This document shows, piece by piece, positions 1 to 64,000 of a stretch of 64,000 nt of DNA. The notes under the pieces are model-generated. The model saw only the letters and a list, made by a program, of their open reading frames with translations. It made no database searches and was not told the origin of the DNA. The position numbers and the translations under genes were made by a program. Location: positions 434,001 to 498,000 of the forward strand of contig BAAHQB010000043.1 of assembly GCA_054601695.1 (NCBI GenBank), read 5' to 3'. Origin of the DNA: Amorphochlora amoebiformis (lineage: Eukaryota; Cercozoa; Chlorarachniophyceae). Each line of letters opens with the position of its first letter. Within the stretch, counting starts at the first letter, position 1.

Positions 1-34
1 GTGTATGAGGGTATATGAATGTATTTAGTATGTG

Positions 35-82
<48 letters not shown>

Positions 83-736
83 CCTGGCAGATGTGATTGT
101 GTTTACGTGTGCGTAATTGTGTTTGTGTGCAGGTGTATGAGGGTCAACACACATCCAAATACTCAAATCACCAACCTGGCCTCCTGAACCCGCTTCGATT
201 GCCTCAGCCCCCACCCTTCGCTCAGCGATGACAGATACCAAGCACTTTCGCGCAATATTTTTCCCACTATGCCCTCTTCTCGGCTGCCAGCCGGCGATCC
301 TTCCTGGCCTCAAGTGGGTATACCCCGGAACCACTCGATTCTTGATGGTTAAAACACCTCCCTGAACGAGATCTTTCGAAGAGGGGAGGAAAAGGACTAC
401 GATGAACGCTGATATCGCAATAGGAGCAGAGGCGATGCCCCAGTGCGACCGCTGTGGGCGAGTCGGAGCGGCATGTGGTGGCCTGGTGCCCATGGCGGAG
501 GGGACACGTGGCTGAAATCGGGCCGAGTGGAGTATCTTCGGCGATTTTGCCTATGTATTCAATGTAAAATCTCCGAGGATCTCCATATCACTCCGGAATC
601 TCTAGAAAATTCCTTCACAGGGGAGCCCCCGATATCTATGAATCTCCTCTGAATATCACCAATCTCTCCGGTGCTCCCCCGGCTCGATTGACACAAGAAC
701 TGTTAGCCACCCCCCGTGAGACCCGACGACGCCGCT
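1..736. other. 5' flank of the aspartate kinase gene
   Basis: A pure TA array lies at about 44-80. The rest is non-repetitive, balanced-composition sequence leading to the aspartate kinase start codon at 737. I see no exon with family similarity. The promoter and 5' UTR of aspartate kinase must lie here, but I recognise no TATA box or initiator. A reading frame of about 90 codons stays open on the minus strand at roughly 75-345, but nothing else supports it as a gene. Confidence 0.5.
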
Positions 737-19792
<19,056 letters not shown>

Positions 19793-19827
19793 AGAATGTA
19801 ATATATCCAGATATAAGTGTGAAAATG

Positions 19828-19858
<31 letters not shown>

Positions 19859-19921
19859 ACGGAAGAAATCTAAAGTATGTAATATATCCAGATATGAGTG
19901 TGAAAATGTAATATATGTATA

Positions 19922-19994
<73 letters not shown>

Positions 19995-20043
19995 TTGTTT
20001 ATATATATGTATATATGTATATATAAATATATATACATATTTA

Positions 20044-20074
<31 letters not shown>

Positions 20075-21433
20075 ATATATGTATATAAGTTATATGTATG
20101 TGATATGTGTATAGACATAAACATATTATTTATATAAAATAACATATATATATTTATATAGATGATACGTAATGTATACAGTATTCTTTGAAATTAGCTT
20201 GATATGATAAGAGAGAGACACAGGGAGAGGGAAACAGAGGAAGGGAATTAGGGTAAGACAGAGAGGGAAAGAGGAAGCCATAGAAACTATACATAAATGA
20301 AAACTTACATTATTTATATACATGTATATATATATATATATATACAAATATATATATATGTACATATATATATATATGTATATATGATATATACACATAT
20401 ATGTATAATACATATATATATACATATATTTACTAGATTTATATATATGATGCATACACATATATGTATAATACATATATATATATATATATACATATAA
20501 ATATTAAAAATATATCTATATATTATTCATATCTACTTATATGTAGCATAAAATCGACGCGTGTGCGTGTGACTATGCGCTAAGTCACGCACGGCGCATC
20601 ATCTGTTGGCGCGAAAAATATATAGTTGTTATAATCTCGGATACAGTGCAAAGCGAGTGTGTGCTTGACCAGAACCACGTAATGATGCCTCGAGCTCGCC
20701 GCGAAATTAATTATTCGGATTCGGGCGGCACGCGATGTTCGATCAAGTTGTAAGCTAAATAATTCATAAAAACGTGTACGTACGGCGAGAAAAATACTAA
20801 AGGTTAAATATACTTGAAATACATGATAATACTATTGCTACGTAATGTAACATCTATAGATATATAGCTAAACTAGGCCTTTAATAGTAGTCTATATACA
20901 TGGATGAATGTTACTCAGCCTCAGGCGAATGTCTTAGTACTAGATCTAGTAGATATACCTCAATATTTGAATATACACAAACTAACCGTGATTCTAGTGA
21001 TTATTGCCCTATATATATATATATTTTTATATGTACATATATATATATATATATATATACATATATATATAAATATATTATATATATACTAAGTAAATGC
21101 ATTCCATCGGAGTTTCATCACTAAACGTGGTACGTGAGTTGTAATGACGAATTCAAGTTTGTGGCGCATAATACTAGAACACTACATTACCTTTAAAAGA
21201 TTGGGCAGTTTTCAATTGAATCGACTACCTATTCTTCTGGTTTGAAGCCTGAGAATGTAAAATCAACATTAGAAATATGTAATATATGTATGTATTTATG
21301 TATATATTATATATTATATATATATATATATATACCTACATATATATATATTTATATAATGTACTATGCATATATATGAATATACACATATATATACACA
21401 CATAATATCTACATATATACATACATATGCATA

Positions 21434-21471
<38 letters not shown>

Positions 21472-21768
21472 CATGTATGTCCATGCATGCATTTGTGACA
21501 TGCATAGGTATGCATAGGTGGATCAATCGGCCTATATATATATATATATATATATATATGTTATTGTATGTCCATGTATGCATTTGTGACATGCATAGGT
21601 ATGCATAGGTGGATCAATCGGCCTCTATATATATATATATATATATATATATGTTCATGTATGTCCATGTATGCATTTGTGACATGCATAGGTGGATGAA
21701 TCGGCCTATATATATATATATATAATATATATATACATATATAGATATATATATATATATATATATAT

Positions 21769-21816
<48 letters not shown>

Positions 21817-21943
21817 CATTTGTGACATGCATAGGTGGATCAATCGGCAGTGTATTTGAGATGCTATAGATTCGCTGCCCTAGTAATACAAATATGTATA
21901 TACAAATATATATATATATATATATGTATGTACATATATATAT

Positions 21944-22032
<89 letters not shown>

Positions 22033-22119
22033 ATATACACACAATATAAAATATACCACACTTGTACATACACATTGAATGTACTGTACATGATAGAAAA
22101 GGAATTATTTATGATTTAT
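19793..22119. other. Region between the aspartate kinase stop and the convergent minus-strand gene
   Basis: A copy of the last coding bases, stop codon and 3' UTR start of aspartate kinase lies at about 19858-19914 (original 19784-19845). TA arrays follow to about 20500. Positions 20540-20900 and 21110-21280 are unique, balanced-composition sequence in which I find no exon. A four-copy repeat lies at 21470-21845. The 3' ends of both flanking genes must terminate here; I see no clear polyadenylation signal. Confidence 0.7.
21468..21845. repeat. Four-copy intergenic repeat containing catttgtgacatgcataggt
   Basis: Copies at about 21469-21532, 21560-21622, 21650-21706 and 21808-21848 share catttgtgacatgcataggt followed by ggat(c/g)aatcggc. 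The first two add tatgcataggtggatc. Copies are separated by TA arrays, as with the exon copies, but I can match the core to no exon in the window. Confidence 0.9.
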
Positions 22120-22364
22120 TCATACTAGAAGCTTCTCCATATCTGCAAGCTCCTTGGCGGCCAAGTCTAGGTCGTCGTCCGCCTAGAATCATTGTACAAT
22201 GTGTATATACTTAATAGATCATAATGTGTATATTCACATATATTTTTAGGTATATAGAGGCATAGTAGCATATATTTTTAGATATATAGAGGCATGGTAG
22301 TATTTGTAAATAAATAATTATATATCTATATGTATTTAATATAGGAATAGTATTATTATGTATT

Positions 22365-22395
<31 letters not shown>

Positions 22396-22654
22396 ATATA
22401 CATTATTTGTAGATACATATATTTCGAGACCAGGTCTAGATTCCGCCTATGACAATTGAATTTATGCACATTCATGCACACACAAACACATGGATTTAAT
22501 TATATATAATGTACATACATATACATATATATATACACACACATATGTATATATATATATATATATATACATATTACACACCCACACACACACACATATA
22601 TATATATATATACATATGTATGTATATATATATATACATACCTATATATATATA

Positions 22655-22703
<49 letters not shown>

Positions 22704-22893
22704 TACCTATATATATATATATATATTGTATGTATGTATACACATGTACATATACTCGCGGCAGTCTAGATCTTATAATTATATTGTATGTATATATTTA
22801 TATAGATAAAAATATGTGAAAATATACATATATATTATATACATGTATGTACATATTTATAAACATACGTACATGCAATAATATGTATATACT

Positions 22894-22935
<42 letters not shown>

Positions 22936-23017
22936 ATATATATATATATATATATATATTTAAATATATCTTATTTATACATATATATATATGTATGTCA
23001 ATATATGTATACATTTA

Positions 23018-23052
<35 letters not shown>

Positions 23053-23078
23053 TATATATATATATATTATAAATATAC

Positions 23079-23120
<42 letters not shown>

Positions 23121-23192
23121 CATCCATTATTGAATACATACGTGTCTAGTAGATTTATACTTGAAGGTTCAAAGCTTCGCTTATACATATAT

Positions 23193-23240
<48 letters not shown>

Positions 23241-24522
23241 TATATATATATATATATATTTATATATACATATATATAATATGTACACATACATGCATAC
23301 ATAAATACACGCGCACCTGTAATAAAAACTTACAGATTCTACTCTTTGGTTTATATATATATATATATTATGTATGTATATATATATATATACATGTATA
23401 TATGTATATATTAATGTATATATATATGTATGTATATATATATAAATTATAATATATATATATATATATGTATATATATTACATACATACATAAATACAT
23501 ATGCATCTATAGATATGTACTAACAGGTTCAACACTTCGGTGCTGGAGCTTGGCCGAGTTACCTCCTTGACTAGTTTTGTTTGGGTTGCAGGGGTTTAGG
23601 GCGAGGTCAGAAGAATGGTTCCAGTTAGGGATATGGTTAGAAAATTGTTCGATGTGATTAGGATTAGGGTTAGGGTGGGTTAGGTTAGGGCTCAGGATGG
23701 GAATTTTCGAATGCTGTGAAAGACCAGCGGGTCATGTTTCACTGATGATCGTCATCGAGACATACTTTACACGCACATACGAATATCCGTGGTAATCTCA
23801 CCGATTTTCAGAAGCCTCAGCCTCTTTCAGAGCCTGCTCGAGGTCCTGGAGTCCCAAATCCCCTGCGAATGCAAACCTTAGGCCCCCTCTCAACATGGGT
23901 CGAAACCTCGTAATTACCGTCTTTTTTCCCCCCTGTGAGTTCTAATCTTATGGGATCATGAGCTTGAGGAGCATTCCGTGATGACCTCCTCAGCCAGAAG
24001 ACGCCTGGGGGGGGGTAAAGCGAATATTATTCGGTTGAAACCTCAAAAATGAGTAGTCTCTCACCTCCGACGACAACAGATCCGAAGCATATGGCCAACG
24101 CAAGAGCGTCTTTAACTCCCAATCCGTCTGCGCAATAGTCATGCTATAAGCGTTCATTTGAAGAGCCGGTAAGTGCATAATACCCATTGATCCCTCCTCC
24201 ATTGCGCCAGAGAGATGCCTTCGAGCGTGCGTCACAGACCAGTGACGACGCGAATTTTTCTCCAAGAAAGGGAAAGTTTATAAAAAAATCGGCTGCGAGA
24301 CCGTCCCTCTGACGACCTGTGGCGCCTGTGGCCTTTCCCAGACTCGTTGGACGTGTGATATAGGTGCAAAAGAGGTATGTTATGTCTAAAATAATACGAT
24401 ATGCTTTCATTTTGGCGCCAAAAATGGGGTTGAAAAGCTGCCTTTTAGACCAAAATGATATCACGAAGACATTCATACACACGAGCCAGAGCCGCCGCTA
24501 TATCGAGCGCCCTCGCAGCCAT
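22120..24522 (-). CDS. Unrecognised 69-residue acidic helical protein, 4 exons
   Basis: I do not recognise this protein. Exons on the minus strand: 24522-24483, 23862-23802, 23570-23525, 22182-22120, a total of 210 bases with matching phases (1, 2, 0) and GT-AG borders. The protein starts [13 protein letters not shown], has a helical segment ([17 protein letters not shown]), a polar linker, and an acidic helical tail ([20 protein letters not shown]) before TGA. No signal peptide or membrane segment is visible. It is convergent with aspartate kinase. Partial copies of the last two exons lie in its last intron, which supports them as real exons of a TA-intron gene. Intron 1 contains an open stretch (24030-24200, minus) that could be an extra exon, so the 5' half is less certain. 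Confidence 0.6.
22410..23345 (-). repeat. Partial copies of the last two exons of the 69-residue minus-strand gene
   Basis: Read on the plus strand, gaccaggtctagattccgcc followed by tatgacaattg (about 22429-22459) and gcggcagtctagatctt (about 22759-22775) resemble the acceptor edge of the last exon (aagtctaggtcgtcgtccgc and on at 22163-22200). The donor edge of the penultimate exon (aggttcaacacttcgg at 23525-23540) is echoed at about 23166-23181 (aggttcaaagcttcgc) and weakly at about 23333-23345. All lie in the last intron between TA arrays. Confidence 0.65.
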
Positions 24523-25811
<1,289 letters not shown>

Positions 25812-25821
25812 GAAAATCGAA

Positions 25822-47337
<21,516 letters not shown>

Positions 47338-48031
47338 TTAAATTTGTCGCTTTCTCCTCAAGAAACTCAGCATTGAAAAGCCTTCAACGCTGAGATCCAA
47401 ATTCCCGACATCCCTGATCTCGAGGGTTTTCCAGAAACTTCCAACTCACATTGTCTCCTGTGTCTCAGCTTCGAGTTTTTCCCGCTCAATGTCTTGAACC
47501 ATGGCGTTGTACCGTTGGATGAGGAGCTCTCGACAGCGGACGTTGCTGCGTATCCTCTTCTCCAACTGGCGAAGAGAGCGAAGCCTTTTCTCCATGGGAA
47601 AGTGAGAGCCAAGATTTCGAAGGCTTTGAGTGGGGGATGTTGGCCGAGCATTTATAGCGCGACTTGAAATCGTTGGAGATGTGGTGGTCGATTTCCTCGT
47701 GGATTTTTTGGGTTTTCTCGTGGACCAACAGTCCATCCTTGAGCACAAAAAATCCCTTTCACATTCACGCTCAGTGCGTGTACAGCTCGAAAGTGCCCCT
47801 TCCTTGTAGCTTCGTTAAGAAGATTCATCGATCAACATTAAAGAAGTTTCACCTAAATTCTTGCTCTATTAACAGACATCAATACCCCATGTCTTTTAAC
47901 TATCGCATCCGTATATACTCAACGTCATCTTTAGATTTCTCGTAGAAAACAACTTCTTTTAATCCTTTCGGGCCTGGACACGCGTGAAAGTGGACTTTGC
48001 TGATGCGGGACAGAGTTGAAAACTCAGCCAT
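47338..48031 (-). CDS. Unrecognised 143-residue coiled-coil protein, 4 exons with short introns
   Basis: I do not recognise this protein. Minus-strand exons: 48031-47924, 47737-47664, 47623-47450, 47413-47338. They total 432 bases (144 codons with stop TAA) with consistent phases (0, 2, 2) and GT-AG borders. Introns are 186, 40 and 36 bases with no TA array. The protein starts MAEFSTLSRISKVHFHACPG, continues with charged helices (HEKTQKIHEEIDHHISND; MEKRLRSLRQLEKRIRS; ELLIQRYNAMVQDIEREKLE) that look like a coiled coil, and ends in a basic LRRKRQI. No membrane segment is seen. The third exon is the longest and most protein-like; the first donor (gttgag) is the least certain edge. It is convergent with the PPR gene and divergent from the candidate gene at 48095. 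Confidence 0.62.
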
Positions 48032-48094
48032 GGTTTGCCTCCTACAACAGCAAGAGACAGGATCAATAACAAACAGCCTTCCTTGCTTGAGGAG

Positions 48095-48465
48095 ATGCCG
48101 ATAAGCGCCACGGGGTCCTCGTGCTTTTTTGCCTCTGAGGAAGAGTTTCTACTGATTTTTAATGCCTCCGTCTCTCTCCAGGACGTGCATGCAGCGTGCT
48201 TTTAGGTGGTGATTCATTGATCGGGTTATTCTATGCTTTTTACTATCTTCCCCCTCATTTCGGTGTCGCTCCGCCTTCTCCGACCCCCGGAAAGTAAAAA
48301 TCTTTACCCCCCCGCTTCGAAAGGAACGCATCTTCTCTCGCACACTCTATTTCCTCCTTTTTATCTTTTTTATACCCTCATAGACGTCTTGGTGACTTCA
48401 TATCAGCGTTGCTATCCAACACTCACGAAGTCGACCTCGATCTGACCTCAGAGCCGACTTTCTAA
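48095..48465 (+). CDS. Possible small protein of 60 residues, 2 exons
   Basis: Exons 48095-48195 and 48384-48465 join in phase 2 to give MPISATGSSCFFASEEEFLL at the start and ARLGDFISALLSN, then HEVDLDLTSEPTF, before TAA. Introns obey GT-AG (gtgctt ... ctcatag). The frame stays open upstream of the ATG to an acceptor-like acag at 48060, so the N-terminus may be longer. The ATG lies 63 bases from the divergent start at 48031. No family is recognised. The evidence is only open frame, phase agreement and protein-like composition, so this may be spurious. Confidence 0.4.
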
Positions 48466-48786
48466 GCAAAATAAAATTATAACTGCCGTACGAGATATGA
48501 CACGTGTCATCCACATGTGCTGGGAGGTTAATAATCTTTCAATATGTAGATATTCAAATTTAATATGTGCCCACATCGACGAGGGCGGCAAGACGGATTG
48601 GAACTCGGAAGTTCGGAACCCCTCCACTTGCATTTTTCTGTCTTGATATATATGCATGCATTATATGCGAGAGAGAAATATAGAGATAAAAAGGAATGAA
48701 AAAGAGAAAGTCAACCACGTGCCACAAAGACCATATGTGTAACATGTTGGAGATCCCAAGGAAATGAGAGAAAGAGAGAAAGATGG

Positions 48787-48817
<31 letters not shown>

Positions 48818-48970
48818 GAGAGAGAGAGAGAGAGAGAGAGACGGAGACAAAGAGAGGGACAGAGACGGAGACAAAGAGAGGGACAGAGACAGAGAGAAAT
48901 TCGGAGAGATAGAGTCTCGCAACTGCTTTCTGATATGTGCTGAATTGTTCTCATTGTGTTATTTGTTAAG
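48466..48970. other. Unique sequence with GA repeat
   Basis: Positions 48570-48620 contain a short open stretch on the plus strand (AHIDEGGKTDWNSE) that could be an exon but joins in frame to none of its neighbours. Positions 48818-48910 are GA-rich (gagacaaagagagggacaga repeated twice). Nothing else is recognised. Confidence 0.4.
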
Positions 48971-49964
<994 letters not shown>

Positions 49965-50614
49965 AAATCAGTCAATCGATTTTAAAATATTCTAGATTTA
50001 TACACATAGGATCATCAATGCTGGTTTCTACGTCGCAGTGACAAATGTACATCTATCATACATGATCATCGAACCGTATGGCGATCGCGTTATAACATTA
50101 TCAGTGACTATATTGCATGATAATTACAATTCATATACATATATATACAAGTATATATATAAGTACTGAATAGGTCTAGCTCGAGGTGGTGCAGATCACT
50201 AGTCAGAGTAGATCTATCAATATGCAACTAGATCAATGATCAAGCAACCCCATACTTAAGGTAGTGTACGTAAATATGTAGTGCTATCATTGAACCGCCC
50301 TGAGAATATCTAAGAATATCTCAATCATTCGAAAATCACACTCTCTTATAACCAGTTGATTATACAATAACGCTTACAGACTCATGACGAGGACACACTC
50401 GGCATTCTGCCTAGATTTGTACAACCCGTCGACGTGTCTTCCAATACACACTACTTTAAAGGGTCATGACGCGATAATTACAGACGACTGTCTTGCAAAG
50501 AATTAAATAGCGGGAACCAATACTGGGACAACTACGATTGACTACAACGACCGACAACTGTCCATTTCGTCTCTGATATTCAGAACCGATGAAGACAGGT
50601 TGACAATTGACTCG
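49965..50614. other. Unique intergenic sequence
   Basis: Balanced-composition DNA downstream of the minus-strand 205-residue gene, with many CTAG/GATC words and no long repeat. I find no exon. It presumably contains the 3' UTR of the gene ending at 50615. Confidence 0.6.
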
Positions 50615-51319
50615 TCATATCTCGTCATACCCATAGCCCTGGTAGTACGTCTGCTGGTGCCAAGACGTATATCCGAGGTCTTGGCTGGTCTCTTTGGGAT
50701 GTTGCATTTGCCTCATGGAATACGAAGCGCCTTCAGATGCACGATAGCTGTCTCGAACAGGTTCCTCAGAGTACTTCTTCCGGTCAGTCTGCCAAGCCGG
50801 ATCCGATTCTGCTCCAAGGTTGGGGCTAGCCTCAGGTGTCGATTCCGTCGAGGAACCAAACTTGGAACGATAAGAGGAATCTGATTTAGTAGGAGACCAA
50901 TCCCTGGTGCCCGCGGAGCTTTTTTGCTCGTGAGTAGAAGTTTTAGGAACGAATGACTTCGCCTTCGCCGATAACCTGGAAGCTAAACCTCGAGGGGACG
51001 TCTGCTTTGGAGAAGTCGAGTCGGTAGTTGGAGCACCGAATCGCATCCCAGGGCGTGCGTTAACTGCCTTGGGGAGTAGGTAGAAGCTACTATAGTCGAT
51101 GGGCCGCTGGAATGGCATGGGCTTCCGGTTGGGTGTAGAGCCCACGGGTGAGTGAGTCAGCCGGCCGGCTCTTGCAGATGTGTCGTCCTGCCCAGGGTCT
51201 TTCGTTGACCTTCTCGTGAATTCACCTAAGAAACAATCGAAACGGCGTTGTAACCTTGATCAATCGCAGGCAAGCGCAGCCGAATTAATAGATTCTTAAA
51301 TAAAATTATCACCGACCAT
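50615..51319 (-). CDS. Unrecognised 205-residue, Ser/Pro/Lys-rich disordered protein, 2 exons
   Basis: The main exon 51225-50615 is open for 203 codons ending TGA. Just upstream, a 7-base first exon at 51319-51313 (ATGGTCG, donor gtgata) fits the acceptor ttcttag in phase, giving MVGEFTRRSTKDPGQ as the start. Without it, the first in-frame ATG is at 51145 (MGSTPNRKPMPFQ). Composition is dominated by Ser, Pro, Thr, Lys, Arg and Gln with no hydrophobic core, so it is probably disordered. The C-terminus is aromatic (YYQGYGYDEI), resembling RNA- or protein-binding low-complexity tails. No family is recognised. Unlike the neighbours, the exon is long and the single intron (87 bases) has no TA array. 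Confidence 0.75.
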
Positions 51320-51336
51320 CACATTATCTCGGCTGA

Positions 51337-51340
<4 letters not shown>
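51313..51340. promoter_or_regulatory. Divergent start region, 17 bases between opposing ATGs
   Basis: The proposed minus-strand ATG (51319-51317) and the plus-strand ATG of the flavoprotein (51337) are separated by 51320-51336. No core promoter fits in 17 bases. Either transcription of each gene begins inside the other (overlapping 5' ends), or one of the two starts is placed too far upstream. Confidence 0.5.
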
Positions 51341-63440
<12,100 letters not shown>

Positions 63441-63624
63441 CTATTTGTGATTAGTGGCTATGTTGAATGTGAATTTAATATGATCATGCCAATGGCCGCA
63501 TGTGAAGATTATCAACAATTTGTTATTTCAGTTCAATGTTTTTGTCATTGTAAACGTCGAGATCTACGATATGAATCATATGAGTAGTATTGGAGTTTTC
63601 ATAGTGATTTATGTATTATTTAGT

Positions 63625-63656
<32 letters not shown>

Positions 63657-64000
63657 CTACTCTAGTGCGTCATGTCATTATCGTTCGGTATTCTATTATT
63701 TCTATAACTAGTAGTATTGACTTGATTCAATCCTAGTCACTCGATCTAGAGTCTACTAGACTAGCCGCGTGTTTGTTGTACCTACCTAGTTTAGAGAGTA
63801 GAGACCGGACGGACTCATCACTAGACTAGACCAGGAACACGTACTGTGACGTACATCTTTAAAACTAGCTCTTGGCTAAGATTATATTGTACCACGGTAA
63901 GTCCAATTACTAGAATTATGCGCCCATACACATGTCACACCAGATGCAACTAGTGCAAACCAATCTGAGGGTACGTACACAATATTAAATGGTATGTTGG
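63441..64000. other. 3' flank of the renalase-like gene
   Basis: Unique sequence with one short TA array (63630-63655) and many CTAG words (63700-63840). It presumably holds the 3' UTR. I see no further exon before the window ends. Confidence 0.6.

Noticed and set aside
24030-24482. Minus-strand frames of 91 and 112 codons
   Set aside because: They fall in intron 1 of the 69-residue gene model; neither joins in phase to the downstream exons with standard sites without forcing, though an extra exon here is not excluded.
47486-47746. 86-codon minus frame continuing past 47664 without splicing
   Set aside because: Removing the 40-base GT-AG intron (47663-47624) switches to the much more protein-like coiled-coil frame, which ends cleanly after two more junctions.

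Overview
The window is nuclear DNA of a microbial eukaryote. It holds spliced genes with GT-AG introns, interstitial TTAGGG telomere-type repeats and no bacterial-style operons. Coding exons are short (about 33-370 bases) and of balanced composition. Most introns are hundreds to thousands of bases of (TA)n, with CT/GA, TG and ATT tracts. I rebuilt the genes by hand from exon reading frames, splice phases and protein-family motifs. Nearly every long uninterrupted reading frame here (poly Tyr-Ile, Ser-Leu, Arg-Val, His-Thr) is low-complexity intron.

The organism cannot be named from this sequence. Three traits point to a plastid- or organelle-rich protist or alga: a large P-type PPR protein, a renalase-like flavoprotein whose N-terminus looks like a signal peptide followed by a basic transit-like stretch (the bipartite leader known from complex plastids), and a fungal-type aspartate kinase with a mitochondrial-like leader. 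This is inference.

Layout: (1) 737-19792 (+), aspartate kinase, 24 exons that sum exactly to 476 codons plus stop. (2) 22120-24522 (-), an unrecognised 69-residue protein in 4 exons. (3) 25822-45870 (+), a PPR protein, 33 exons that sum to 683 codons plus stop; its true N-terminus may lie further upstream. (4) 47338-48031 (-), an unrecognised 143-residue protein with four exons and short ordinary introns, next to (5) a possible 60-residue protein at 48095-48465 (+). (6) A weak two-exon candidate at 48971-49964 (+). (7) 50615-51319 (-), a 205-residue disordered protein, divergent from (8) 51337-63440 (+), a renalase-like FAD oxidoreductase with 13 recognised exons and one probably missing. The genes have no obvious shared pathway.

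The most unusual feature is what I call splice-edge echoes. Many exons in the TA-intron genes are accompanied by partial copies of themselves. Each copy usually spans one splice boundary (intron end plus exon start, or exon end plus intron start), is cut inside the exon, and is fused there to a TA tract. Copies number from 1 to about 11 per exon and lie before the exon, after it, or both. Two minisatellites (59 and 73 bp) are also built on exon 3' edges. Several echoes keep acceptor and/or donor sites and would act as cryptic or alternative exons if transcribed. A second feature is extensive interstitial telomere repeat inside aspartate kinase introns, including head-to-head and tail-to-tail orientation switches.
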